Assembly: GCA_020635915.1 (NCBI GenBank)
Contig: JACJYU010000001.1
Coordinates: 2,394,501-2,458,500 of the forward strand
Length of the DNA: 64,000 bases
DNA from: Flammeovirgaceae bacterium
GTDB taxonomy: Bacteria; Bacteroidota; Bacteroidia; Cytophagales; Cyclobacteriaceae
Direction of reading: 5' to 3'
The translations under genes and the position numbers were made by a program. Every line of letters starts with the position of its first letter. Positions within the stretch are counted from its first letter, which is position 1. The notes beneath the pieces are model-generated. The model was not told the DNA's origin. It made no database searches and saw nothing but the letters and a program-made list of their open reading frames with translations. This document shows, one piece after another, positions 34,229 through 43,359 of this stretch.

Positions 34229-36034
34229 ATGGTAACCAAAGCAAACCTGGTCCTGCCCTTTGTTTTTTGCGCCTTGTCGTCATTTGGGCAGCCGGGCGTA
34301 AACCCGGTGGGGCAAGCCCCTGCCAACCATGTGGTAATTGGTGCTTTTTCGAGCAGGGAAAATGCCGAGCGCTTTATGGGTCAAGCCAGGCAAAGCAATC
34401 CTGATGCAGCCTTCAACATCAACCCTGACAGGAATTTGTTTTATGTCTACACTTTAAAGACGGAAAACCGCGTGAAGGCATTTGCCGAAGCCCGTAGGTT
34501 GCGAAAGGAATCCAAGTACTGGGACACCTGGGTGTATTATGGCGCACTGGGCGGAAAAAGCCCTGTAGCGGCTGGCCCTTCCAAGGCCAAACCCTCCCCC
34601 TTTGGTGGCCCGGCCTCGGAGGCAGCTGCCGGGATGCCGGAAGGCCAGGCCCCCGCCAAAAAACCGGAGGCTGCCGTGGAAGCCGAGGTGAAGGCGTATT
34701 CCATGGCGGACGAGCCCACGGGCCTCGATTTGAACAAAATGATTTCCGGCTCCCAAACGCAGCAGCAAAAGGAATACTATCAAGGGATCAAGGAGGTAAA
34801 AAGTTCCGTGGCCAAACTGGACAAAGAAACGAAAGTGATTGTTTTCAAAGACGACACGGAAGGAAGGCAGGCGCTCAGGGCACTGGGGTATGACATTCCC
34901 GATGATAAACCGGTAACGGGCTTTTTCGATTCCCAAAACAACATACTGGCCGTAAATGCCACTGAGGCCCAGGCCGATGGCCCTTTTCACGAGGGGCTAA
35001 AGCCGGTGGTCAAGTTTTTGAGGAAAAGGGACCCGGAAAAGTTTATGGCCTTTGCTGAAAAGGCAAAAGGCATCAAGCACCCGCTGCGGGGCGTAACCTA
35101 TGGCGAACTTAATGCCACTGGTGAAGAAGCGTTGGCCAATATGATGTCGGATGTGGCCAGGGGATATTTCGGGAATTCGCCCGACCTCAATAATGGGGCC
35201 ACTGCCATCATGGGGGAAATCCTGAATACCCTAGGCGTAGGCCAGGCGGACCTTGCGCTAAGTGCCGAACATTTGAGGGCCACGGCCACCAACCTGGCCA
35301 TTGCCGTGCGCGAGGCATCGGGGTTTGATGCAGAAGGCAATAGGAAATTTATATTTGACCTGTACAATACGGCAAACCTTGAAAAGGTAAAGGGGGAAGT
35401 GGCCCTAGTGAGCGGGGAGGGAAGGAAGATAGCCTCCTATCCGGGCAACGAAACCGTAAAGGTGTTGCGCACGGACGCCTCCGGCAACATAATCCTGGCT
35501 TGTGAGGTAATGGGGTTCCGCAAGCTTTTGCTCAAGTTGAACTACGACAACCCCTTCCTGACAGACGGGGTGGTACGAGGGGAAAACGAGGAGGCCATAG
35601 TTCCGTTCGGGCTGGTGCGCCTGCAAAAGGGGGACATTGCCGTGATGTACAATGTGTATTTCTTTAAAGATGCCGCCATTGTGAGGCCCGAATCCCGGTA
35701 CGAACTCAACAACCTGCTGGCGATGATGAACGAGAACGGCAAATATAAAATTATGATACACGGCCATACCAATGGCAATGCGGCAGGCAAGATCATAACC
35801 ATGGGCAGCTCCCGCGATTTTTTCTCGTTGACCGATACAAAGGAAGGCCGGGGCTCGGCAAAAAAATTGTCGGAAGAGCGGGCTAAGGTAATTCGCGAAT
35901 ACCTTATTGACCACGGCATAGCCGGGGACCGGATGGGGATCAAGGCCTGGGGCGGCAAGCGGCCCCTATACGACAAAAACCACAGCCTGGCACAAGCCAA
36001 TGTAAGGGTGGAAATTGAGATTATTGAAAACTAG
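34229..36034 (+). CDS. OmpA-domain protein with SPOR-like N-terminal region (long form)
   Basis: 601 residues with a signal peptide (cleavage near SSFGQ). Residues about 30-110 resemble a SPOR domain (NHVVIGAFSSRENAERF ... FYVYTLKT). A Pro/Ala-rich linker, an unidentified middle region (about 150-400) and a C-terminal OmpA-like domain (from VYFFKDAAIVRPESRYEL) follow. In the OmpA motif the peptidoglycan-binding Asp is Asn (IHGHTNGN) and about 30 extra residues precede LSEERAKVIREYL. The next gene encodes a shorter protein with the same N- and C-terminal parts. An AT-rich 90-base gap upstream should hold its promoter. Confidence 0.8.
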   Translation: MVTKANLVLPFVFCALSSFGQPGVNPVGQAPANHVVIGAFSSRENAERFMGQARQSNPDAAFNINPDRNLFYVYTLKTENRVKAFAEARRLRKESKYWDTWVYYGALGGKSPVAAGPSKAKPSPFGGPASEAAAGMPEGQAPAKKPEAAVEAEVKAYSMADEPTGLDLNKMISGSQTQQQKEYYQGIKEVKSSVAKLDKETKVIVFKDDTEGRQALRALGYDIPDDKPVTGFFDSQNNILAVNATEAQADGPFHEGLKPVVKFLRKRDPEKFMAFAEKAKGIKHPLRGVTYGELNATGEEALANMMSDVARGYFGNSPDLNNGATAIMGEILNTLGVGQADLALSAEHLRATATNLAIAVREASGFDAEGNRKFIFDLYNTANLEKVKGEVALVSGEGRKIASYPGNETVKVLRTDASGNIILACEVMGFRKLLLKLNYDNPFLTDGVVRGENEEAIVPFGLVRLQKGDIAVMYNVYFFKDAAIVRPESRYELNNLLAMMNENGKYKIMIHGHTNGNAAGKIITMGSSRDFFSLTDTKEGRGSAKKLSEERAKVIREYLIDHGIAGDRMGIKAWGGKRPLYDKNHSLAQANVRVEIEIIEN

Positions 36035-36152
36035 GACGGTGCCTGCCCTTCCTTTGCGATAGCGAATTGATCGGTAAATTCCATATTCCAAATGGCTTTT
36101 TAGTGTTTTCGGTTCCTATTGTTTAATTTCGGATGAAAACAACCTCCAAACC

Positions 36153-37334
36153 GTGAAGAAACTTTCCCTCCTCCCCTGTGTGATATTTGTTTTCATGTTG
36201 GCCGGCATGGCCTATGGCCAGCAGCAGCCCAGTGAAGGCCATTATGTGGTGATAGGCGCCTTTGCCGTTCATAACAATGCCATACGGTGGACGGACAAGG
36301 CAAACAAGAACAATTTTAATGCACAGTATGCCATGAACCAGGCCCGCAAGCTGTATTACGTCTATATCCTTAAGACAGATAGCAGGAGGGAGGCCTTCGC
36401 TTTTATGATGAAGGTGCGTGTGGAAACGGAATATAAAGACGCCTGGGTGTTTTCGGGCAGGTTGGGCATCGAACCGGAAGAAAAGCCTGCACCGGAACCT
36501 GTGGTGGAAGAAACACCAGGGGAGCAACCCGAAAGCCCGGTGGTGGAAGAAGCGCCCGTTAAAGTGGATTCCGTTCAGGAAGAAAAGCCCGAGGCGCCTA
36601 TTGTGGAGAAAGAACCTGAAGTGGAAAAACCCAATGGAAAGGCTTTTATGTTCAGGTTGGTCAGTAATGGCGAGGAGGTGCTGGGCGAAGTGCATGTGCT
36701 GGAATCCCCAAGGGCGACCCAGTACCAATCTTTCAACGGAAATGAAGTGGTGTATTTAACGCCACCCAGGAACCCTGAAAATGCTTTTATTGCATCCGTC
36801 CAGGCCCCGGGCTACCGCCCGGTGGAGATCACGGTCGATTACAATGACCCTGCGGTGTACTCTTCCGGGTTTGGGCCCCAAAACGAAGTGGTCATCCCCA
36901 TTGAATTGGTGCGCTCCAAGCGGGGCGATTACATAGAGTTCAACAAGGTGAGGTTTTTTGGCAATTCCGCCATCTTCCAGCCGGAATCTAAAATAGAATT
37001 GGATGGCCTTGTGGATTTAATGAAAGAAAACCCCAAGTATAAAATCAAAGTGCATGGCCACTGCAATGGCAAGCAGTCCAGGAATGTGGTCACCAAGGGC
37101 AACTCCAACGATTTCTTTGCAACCAGCACCATGAACAACCGGGCCACCGTATCGGCCAAGGAACTGACCCAACTCAGGGCCGACCTGGTGAAGGAATATT
37201 TGGTGAGCCAGGGAATAGACGCAAAACGGATCAAGACCAAGGCCGAAGGCGGCAAAGTAATGATATACCCGCAAACGAGCACATTGGCCGGCTACAACGA
37301 CAGGATAGAAGTGGAGATAAAAAGGGGGAAATAA
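36153..37334 (+). CDS. OmpA-domain protein with SPOR-like N-terminal region (short form)
   Basis: 393 residues from a GTG start that opens a good signal peptide (VIFVFMLAGMAYGQ). The N-terminal SPOR-like region (HYVVIGAFAVHNNAIRW ... YYVYILKTDSRREAF) matches the preceding protein block by block. A Pro/Glu-rich linker (about 110-165) probably spans the periplasm, followed by a beta-rich region and the OmpA-like domain (VRFFGNSAIFQPESKIEL). The usual Asp of the peptidoglycan site is again Asn (VHGHCNGK). A tandem paralog of its neighbour that lacks the large middle region. Confidence 0.8.
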   Translation: MKKLSLLPCVIFVFMLAGMAYGQQQPSEGHYVVIGAFAVHNNAIRWTDKANKNNFNAQYAMNQARKLYYVYILKTDSRREAFAFMMKVRVETEYKDAWVFSGRLGIEPEEKPAPEPVVEETPGEQPESPVVEEAPVKVDSVQEEKPEAPIVEKEPEVEKPNGKAFMFRLVSNGEEVLGEVHVLESPRATQYQSFNGNEVVYLTPPRNPENAFIASVQAPGYRPVEITVDYNDPAVYSSGFGPQNEVVIPIELVRSKRGDYIEFNKVRFFGNSAIFQPESKIELDGLVDLMKENPKYKIKVHGHCNGKQSRNVVTKGNSNDFFATSTMNNRATVSAKELTQLRADLVKEYLVSQGIDAKRIKTKAEGGKVMIYPQTSTLAGYNDRIEVEIKRGK

Positions 37335-37338
37335 TCCC

Positions 37339-38706
37339 CTAGCTCATCGCCTTCAAAATATCGTGCTGGGTAATAATATGGACTTTTTCTTTTTCGTCCC
37401 GTACCAGCAAGGCCTTGTTTGATTTGTTCAGCAGCGAAGACAATACATCAAGCGTACTGTCCATGGCCACAAAAACCATAGGCATGTCCATTACTTCACC
37501 TACCGGCTTCTGGGTAATGCCCGGGTCCTGGATTACTTTTTCCAGCAGGCTGGAGGAGGAGATGCTTCCCACAAACTCGTTTTTTTCAACTACCGGCACC
37601 TGGTCGATGCCTTCGCGGGCCATAATGGCAATGGCATCGCCTATGGCCGAACTTTTGGTCACGGTGAACAGGCTTTCCGACCCATTGCGCTGTTGTATGA
37701 TGCGCCTGGCGGTGGCGTAGGCCCTGTCTTCAAGAAAGCCGTGGTCCTTCATCCAATTGTCGTTGTATACTTTGTTGAGGTACCGGGTGCCGTGGTCAGG
37801 CAGCAGCACCACCATTAGATCGTTTTCTTGGAGGTTTTCCCTGGCGTATTCGAGGGCACCGTGCACGGCAGACCCGCTGCTCCAGCCCACAAACAACCCT
37901 TCTTCGCGTGAAAGGCGCCTTGCCATGATGGCCCCGTCTTTGTCGGTGACCTTGATAAACTGGTCGATCACGTCAAAGTTTACATTCTTGGGCAATATGT
38001 CTTCACCGAAGCCTTCGGTCAGGTAGGGGTAGATTTCATTGCGGTCAAACTCACCGGTTTCTTTGTACTTTTTAAAAACGGACCCATAGGTATCGATCCC
38101 CACGCTTATCAACCCTTTCTTTTGTTCCTTCAGGTATTTGGATGTTCCGCTCATGGAGCCCCCGGTGCCCACGGTGGCCACATAGTGGGTTATCTTTCCC
38201 TCTGTCTGCTTCCATATTTCCGGCCCGGTGGTTTCATAATGCGCTGTGGCATTGGAGGCATTGTCGTATTGGTTGGGATAAAATGAATTGGGGATCTCTT
38301 TGTTCAATTTTTGCGCGATGGAGTAGTACGAACGGGGGTCGTCCGGTTCCACGTTGGTCGGGCACACGATGACCTCTGCGCCCACGGCTTTCAGTATATC
38401 GATTTTTTCCTGTGACTGCTTGTCGGCCATGGTGAAGATACATTTGTAGCCCCTCGAAATGGCCGTTAGGGCAAGCCCCATCCCCGTATTGCCGCTGGTT
38501 CCTTCAATGATCGTCCCGCCCGGTTTCAGCAGTCCTGCTTTTTCCGCATCCTCCACCATTTTCAGGGCCATCCTGTCTTTTGTGGAATTGCCCGGGTTAA
38601 AGTATTCTACTTTTGTGAGGATGGTCCCCTTGATGCCTTTGTTGAGGGCGTTCAATCGAATAAGGGGCGTGTTTCCTATGGTTTCGATAATGGAGTCGTA
38701 AATCAT
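37339..38706 (-). CDS. Cystathionine beta-synthase-like enzyme (PLP domain + CBS pair)
   Basis: 455 residues from MIYDSIIETIGNTPLIRLN. Fold type II PLP domain with the cofactor lysine in GNSTKDRMALKM, the EGTSGNTGMGLA substrate loop and the phosphate-binding GTGGSMSGT. The C terminus (about 335-455) carries two CBS domains, which bind adenosyl ligands such as SAM or AMP in related enzymes. It most likely makes cystathionine from serine and homocysteine, though cysteine-synthase activity cannot be excluded. The two stop codons of this gene and the convergent OmpA gene are only 4 bases apart. Confidence 0.9.
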   Translation of the reverse strand: MIYDSIIETIGNTPLIRLNALNKGIKGTILTKVEYFNPGNSTKDRMALKMVEDAEKAGLLKPGGTIIEGTSGNTGMGLALTAISRGYKCIFTMADKQSQEKIDILKAVGAEVIVCPTNVEPDDPRSYYSIAQKLNKEIPNSFYPNQYDNASNATAHYETTGPEIWKQTEGKITHYVATVGTGGSMSGTSKYLKEQKKGLISVGIDTYGSVFKKYKETGEFDRNEIYPYLTEGFGEDILPKNVNFDVIDQFIKVTDKDGAIMARRLSREEGLFVGWSSGSAVHGALEYARENLQENDLMVVLLPDHGTRYLNKVYNDNWMKDHGFLEDRAYATARRIIQQRNGSESLFTVTKSSAIGDAIAIMAREGIDQVPVVEKNEFVGSISSSSLLEKVIQDPGITQKPVGEVMDMPMVFVAMDSTLDVLSSLLNKSNKALLVRDEKEKVHIITQHDILKAMS

Positions 38707-38733
38707 TGTGTCCGTTTCTTGTTTAAGGAAGTA

Positions 38734-38741
38734 CAAAGGTA
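38734..38741 (-). promoter_or_regulatory. -7 element (TACCTTTG) before the CBS-like gene
   Basis: Perfect TAnnTTTG match 27 bases before the start codon; a weak CTG lies 17 bases upstream in place of TTG. Confidence 0.5.
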
Positions 38742-38780
38742 TCAATTTCTGCCGGTGACAGGGTGCCCACCACGGCCTAA

Positions 38781-39716
38781 TCAGGCATCCCCGGCCAACA
38801 GGTAGAGCACTGCCATCCTTACCGCTACCCCATTTTCCACCTGGTCGAGAATGATGGAGTGGTGCGAATCTGCCGCATCGCTGGTCAATTCCACGCCCCG
38901 GTTGATGGGGCCGGGGTGCATCAGCACAATCTTTTTGTTAAGGGAGTCAAGGAGCTTTTTGTCGATGCCAAAATAAAGGGAGTACTCTCTGAGCGAGGGA
39001 AAATACTTTATTTGCTGCCTTTCCAACTGTATGCGCAGGACGTTGGCCACATCGCACCATTGCAGGACCTTTTTCACATCGTACTCCACCATTACGCCTA
39101 GCGTGGAGATGTATTTGGGCAATAAGGTGGGCGGCCCGCAGACCATTACCTTGGCGCCCATTTTCTGCAGGGCAAAGACGTTGGAGAGGGCCACGCGGGA
39201 ATGGAGGATGTCGCCAATGATGGCTACCTTTTTTCCGGCAAGGGCCCCCAATTTTTCATAGATGGAAAAAGTATCGAGCAAAGCCTGGGTGGGGTGCTCG
39301 TGCGTGCCGTCACCTGCATTAATGATCCGGGCCTTGATGTGCTTGGCCAAAAAGTGTGGTGCCCCCACGCTGGCATGGCGCATCACCACCATGTCTACCT
39401 TCATGGCCAGTACGTTGTTCACGGTGTCCAGTAAGGTTTCCCCTTTTTTCACGCTGCTGTTGGAGGCCGTAAAGTTGATGGTGTCGGCCGACAACCTTTT
39501 TTCGGCCAGCTCAAAAGAAAGGCGTGTGCGGGTGGAGTTTTCAAAAAAAATATTGGCGATGGTCACGTCCCTCAGCGAGGGTACCTTTTTGATGGGCCTG
39601 TTGATGATTTCCTTGAAATTGGCGGCCGTCTCAAAAATGAGTTCAATGTCTTTTTGGGTGATGTTTTTTATTCCGAGTAGGTGTGGCTGGCTAAGTTTGG
39701 GCATGGTGCTACTCAT
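38781..39716 (-). CDS. pyrB: Aspartate carbamoyltransferase catalytic subunit
   Basis: 311 residues. Carbamoyl-phosphate site FENSTRTRLSFE, the MRHASVGAPHFLA and GDGTHEHPTQALLDTF motifs, and HPGPINRGVE near the C terminus are all intact. It forms carbamoyl-aspartate, the committed step of pyrimidine synthesis. Its start overlaps the end of pyrR by 8 bases, so translation is probably coupled. No regulatory subunit gene (pyrI) is adjacent. Confidence 0.96.
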   Translation of the reverse strand: MSSTMPKLSQPHLLGIKNITQKDIELIFETAANFKEIINRPIKKVPSLRDVTIANIFFENSTRTRLSFELAEKRLSADTINFTASNSSVKKGETLLDTVNNVLAMKVDMVVMRHASVGAPHFLAKHIKARIINAGDGTHEHPTQALLDTFSIYEKLGALAGKKVAIIGDILHSRVALSNVFALQKMGAKVMVCGPPTLLPKYISTLGVMVEYDVKKVLQWCDVANVLRIQLERQQIKYFPSLREYSLYFGIDKKLLDSLNKKIVLMHPGPINRGVELTSDAADSHHSIILDQVENGVAVRMAVLYLLAGDA

Positions 39717-40251
39717 TGTTGACTAACCAAATCCTGTTTTGCTTGTGGCCCTGTGCCTGCAGCTCTACCAACACGCGCTGCGAGGCGATGGTGTTTACAT
39801 ACCTTCCCACATAATCGGCAGCAATGGGCAGGTCGCGCTTATACTTTCTGTCCACCAATACCAGGAGTTCCACCTTCGCAGGCCGGCCAAAGGCGATCAT
39901 GGCATCCATGGCGGCCCGCACGGTCCTTCCGGTAAAAAGGACATCATCGATCAATACCACCTTTTTCCCTTCTATCACAAAGGTGACCCTGGTCTCGCTT
40001 GCCTTGGCGGGCGTTTCCCTCCTCCTGAAATCGTCCCGGTGAAAAGTGGTGTCCAAAAGCCCCAAGGGAACATCGGTTTTTATCAGTTTTCGCAGCTTTT
40101 GGTGGATGAGCCCTGCCAGGTAGGTGCCCCTGGGCTGAAGGCCCAAAAGCACGGTTTCTTCAAAGCGGTCGTGGTTTTCAATAAGTTGCTGGCAAAGCCT
40201 GTTCAGCGTGATATCAAGCAGATCAGAGTCGAGGATAAGTTTCTTCTGCAT
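39709..40251 (-). CDS. pyrR: PyrR: pyrimidine regulator / uracil phosphoribosyltransferase
   Basis: 180 residues, type I phosphoribosyltransferase fold with the PRPP loop VVLIDDVLFTGRTVRAAMDA. PyrR proteins regulate pyr operons by binding RNA in Firmicutes; here no terminator/antiterminator pair is visible in the 38 bases upstream, so in this organism it may act only as a uracil phosphoribosyltransferase or regulate elsewhere. It overlaps pyrB and follows a pair of paralogous secreted-protein genes on the same strand. Confidence 0.9.
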   Translation of the reverse strand: MQKKLILDSDLLDITLNRLCQQLIENHDRFEETVLLGLQPRGTYLAGLIHQKLRKLIKTDVPLGLLDTTFHRDDFRRRETPAKASETRVTFVIEGKKVVLIDDVLFTGRTVRAAMDAMIAFGRPAKVELLVLVDRKYKRDLPIAADYVGRYVNTIASQRVLVELQAQGHKQNRIWLVNNE

Positions 40252-40289
40252 AGGCCGTGGCGCGAAGATACTAAAAATGCATGGAACCG

Positions 40290-41792
40290 TTATTTATAGA
40301 GGATTTTGTTTATAAAAAAAACCTTGCGGGTGCCATTGGCCCTTGACAGGGAGTTGTTCCTTATTTGCTGGACACCATAAATAAACAGCTTTTTTCCATA
40401 CCAATAATCCAGCTTGCTGTTTTCATATTCGCTGCCCTTTATGACATCGTCATCGTATTTCAGCATAAGGTCATTGGAGGATTTGCCTTCCACGATTTCC
40501 GGGCCCTTGATTATCTTGCCCCTGACCTCATTGGCATAAGCGTACTGCATGTAGATATTATCGTCCGCTGCCTGGATTTTGACATGCTGGCCCAGGGTGG
40601 GGGTTTGCACGTCCTTTATTTCAAAACTGTTGTCCCACAAAAGGTTCCCCTTGTCGTCAAAGCCAATGATTACCGCGTGCGTGTATTGGTACCCGATTAA
40701 AATCCTCGTTTGGGACATGCCGTTGACATACGCGTATTTGGGGTAGAAGGCTTCCCCCAGCATGATAAAGTTGTCCTGGGCCTTGATCACCTCATGCACG
40801 ATAAAACGGTAATTGAACTTGGCCTTTTTCCCTTTTATTTTTTTTCTTTCAATCCGCTGCTTGATCCGTTCCTGTCGCGCGGCCTTCATATAATTGAAAA
40901 AATGGTGCAGGTCGCCATAGTCGTAGTACCGTATCCGGTAGCCACCTTCCGGCCCGATGCGGGCGATAAAGATGCCCCGGGAATACTCCTTAAACCTTCC
41001 GTACACGCCCACTACGGCCTGTTCGTCATTGCCCATGTTGATGGACCGGCCAAAGATCAGGTTCTTTTTGTCTCCCGGCTCCAGGATGATGGTTTTGGAC
41101 AGGTCCCCTTTTGCATCGTAGCTCCTTATCCACAGGCACCTTTTCTTTTCATAGTTGTCGCTGCTTACGATCACCTCCACCGATCCGTCACTATAGGGTT
41201 TTACCTGGGCCAGTTCGCCCACTTCATTGAAAAACCCAGGCAATATTTTGGACTTCTGGCTGGCAAAATTGAAGTAAACGATCAACGGCCTGTAATTGAA
41301 ATACCCTCCTATAAAGGCAGCCTCGTTTGTTACCACAAACTCGGTTGGCCCAAAAGGGATCAAGTTATTTACACGGTAAACGGTGTAGGCGCCATCGGCA
41401 ATGTCAACGGCCGCAATCAAAAAATCGGCATACCGGATGTTGTTGGCTTTGAACAATACAAACAGGTACCCTTGGTGAACGAGCGCCTTCACGGCCTGCA
41501 GCCCTTTGGCTATCTCGATTGTTCCCCTCCAAACCTGCTTAAAAAGGGTGTCCACCCTGGTGATTTCCAGTTTGTCCTGCGGGGAGGCGTAGAGCCTCCG
41601 GTAAAGCATCAGCCCCTCTTGGCCGGCAGCCACTACCGAAAAATTGGCATTTTCATTGTTGGGGACCGGTATTTCAAGCCTGCCTGCCTGCTGCATCTGC
41701 CCCACCGACAAATGGGAAATGCCCAGTTGCAAAATGGCCAGCAACAGGAAAGAAAAATTACTCGGCCTCGAACTTGTTGATGTAAAACACAT
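40290..41792 (-). CDS. Secreted protein of unknown function, paralog of its upstream neighbour
   Basis: 500 residues. Signal-like segment (NFSFLLLAILQLGISHLSVG) preceded by a polar stretch. The rest is strand-rich with repeated D/G turns, suggesting a propeller. It matches the next protein upstream at several points: HFTAVGGNVVFGGY versus EFVVTNEAAFIGGY, KVIPGFF versus KILPGFF, and the ends RYWYGGFSFVWGYQSIK versus DYWYGKKLFIYGVQQIR, then YVFYINK versus VFFINK. The start overlaps the upstream gene by 35 bases; no other good start exists before residue 33. Function unknown. Confidence 0.65.
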   Translation of the reverse strand: MCFTSTSSRPSNFSFLLLAILQLGISHLSVGQMQQAGRLEIPVPNNENANFSVVAAGQEGLMLYRRLYASPQDKLEITRVDTLFKQVWRGTIEIAKGLQAVKALVHQGYLFVLFKANNIRYADFLIAAVDIADGAYTVYRVNNLIPFGPTEFVVTNEAAFIGGYFNYRPLIVYFNFASQKSKILPGFFNEVGELAQVKPYSDGSVEVIVSSDNYEKKRCLWIRSYDAKGDLSKTIILEPGDKKNLIFGRSINMGNDEQAVVGVYGRFKEYSRGIFIARIGPEGGYRIRYYDYGDLHHFFNYMKAARQERIKQRIERKKIKGKKAKFNYRFIVHEVIKAQDNFIMLGEAFYPKYAYVNGMSQTRILIGYQYTHAVIIGFDDKGNLLWDNSFEIKDVQTPTLGQHVKIQAADDNIYMQYAYANEVRGKIIKGPEIVEGKSSNDLMLKYDDDVIKGSEYENSKLDYWYGKKLFIYGVQQIRNNSLSRANGTRKVFFINKILYK

Positions 41793-43359
41793 ACCTCACA
41801 GGATCTTCTGTTTTTTCCCCGGTGTTTTTGATCGACTGATACCCCCACACAAATGAAAAACCGCCATACCAATAGCGCATGCCGGAGTCGTCATCCGCCT
41901 CGTTCCTGATCAGGTCCGTGGGGTATTTTAGCGTGATGCCAAGCGTGTCCAGTTCGGGCTCCATATTAACAGACCCGGTGTTCACGATAATTTTGCTTTC
42001 GTTGGAATAGGAAAGGAAGGCCAATCCGTCTTTGATGGTAAAATCGGAAATTTGTTCCGTGGCATACCGTTTTACGTTATCGTATTGCAGGCTGGTGTCC
42101 CACACCAACTTTCCCCGGCCGTCAAATAACGTCAACACCGACTCGATCATTTTGGCAGAGGTGTTCTGGCTACTGTTGTTGAAGGTATAGGGGGAGTTGG
42201 AGTAGCGGTTGGTAAACGGGTTGTTGCCATAGGGCGAATACCCATATCCATAATAGGGGTTGAAGTAGCTGTTGCGGGGGGACCTGCCCGTGGTGGAAGC
42301 CGGGTCGTACATTTCCGACAATAGGTAAAACCCATCTTCGTTCTCTTCGATGCGAATGGGCAGCACATAGGCCTTGTAGCCGGTTGTTTTCCCCGCTTCA
42401 TCGCGCTCCTTCGATCTTTCCTTTATGCGGGAAGCACGCTTGGCAGGAAGGTAGCCCAGCAGGGCACTGAGGTCGGTAAAAGGGGTGTAGTGGATTTTTT
42501 GGTCGGTAAAAGGGTCTGCCAATGTGGAATAAAAGCCCACCGCTTCCCGGCCGGTCCCAATGGTGTAGGTGCCGAGCAAAATCAGCTCTTCGCGCTTGAG
42601 GCTGCTGGTAATGCCGGTGAGTATGTTGACGTCCTTGTCGATTTCAATTTCATCTTCCAAAAGCAGCCCCCCATGTGCATCAAATGTTTTTAGCACCAGG
42701 TGCCGTTTGTCCAGGGAATTCCTTTCCACCAACAGGGTATTGAAAGTGTTGTTTTTGTTGGGGCGCACATCCAACAGCTCCGTGTCCTTCAAAAAAAACC
42801 CGGGGATCACTTTCAAAACTTTTTTGGAGGTTTCATAGAGCATAACGGCCGGCTCGGTGGAGACGTACCCGCCAAACACCACATTGCCGCCCACCGCGGT
42901 AAAATGGGTGGGGCGAAGCAAAAATTCATGCTTGATCTCAAATTGGTTTACCGAATGGTCGATGACGTTGACACTGGCCAATATGAACTCGCGGCTATCG
43001 GCACTGCCTTCCCGAAAAAGCAGGTAGATGTGGTGGTTTCCATACTCATATCCCACCATGTCGTAGCTCGACTTTACCTCCAGGTCCGATTGCCAGGTTT
43101 CTTTCAGCGAGGTGTCCAGCAAGATGATTTCCCTCAAGCGGTTTCCTTCCTTGTACTTGTTTTTGCCCCTTACCAGGGCGATGCCTTCCTCCTCCATTGG
43201 GATGACGATAAAGTTGTTATCGGATTGCTTCACCTCCTTTTCGTATCGTTCCCGCGGGAGGAGCTGCGCCCATGCCCCCAACGCCACGGCAACCAAAAAG
43301 GCAGTGGCCACAATGGCCTTGAGGAAGGCCTTGTCCGATAAGTATCGTTGGGTGCCCAT
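41758..43359 (-). CDS. Secreted protein of unknown function, paralog of its downstream neighbour
   Basis: 533 residues with a signal peptide (IVATAFLVAVALGAWAQ). Strand-rich throughout; a Tyr/Asn/Pro/Gly-rich low-complexity stretch lies at about residues 375-405 (NPYYGYGYSPYGNNPFTN). The blocks shared with the 500-residue protein downstream indicate tandem duplication and divergence. Its start codon lies directly after the stop of the EVE gene, so the two are probably co-transcribed. No enzyme motif recognised. Confidence 0.65.
   Translation of the reverse strand: MGTQRYLSDKAFLKAIVATAFLVAVALGAWAQLLPRERYEKEVKQSDNNFIVIPMEEEGIALVRGKNKYKEGNRLREIILLDTSLKETWQSDLEVKSSYDMVGYEYGNHHIYLLFREGSADSREFILASVNVIDHSVNQFEIKHEFLLRPTHFTAVGGNVVFGGYVSTEPAVMLYETSKKVLKVIPGFFLKDTELLDVRPNKNNTFNTLLVERNSLDKRHLVLKTFDAHGGLLLEDEIEIDKDVNILTGITSSLKREELILLGTYTIGTGREAVGFYSTLADPFTDQKIHYTPFTDLSALLGYLPAKRASRIKERSKERDEAGKTTGYKAYVLPIRIEENEDGFYLLSEMYDPASTTGRSPRNSYFNPYYGYGYSPYGNNPFTNRYSNSPYTFNNSSQNTSAKMIESVLTLFDGRGKLVWDTSLQYDNVKRYATEQISDFTIKDGLAFLSYSNESKIIVNTGSVNMEPELDTLGITLKYPTDLIRNEADDDSGMRYWYGGFSFVWGYQSIKNTGEKTEDPVRYVFYINKFEAE

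Noticed and set aside
39709..40289. PyrR-type RNA attenuator before pyrR
   Set aside because: Only 38 bases separate pyrR from the upstream gene and no terminator or anti-antiterminator hairpin is present.
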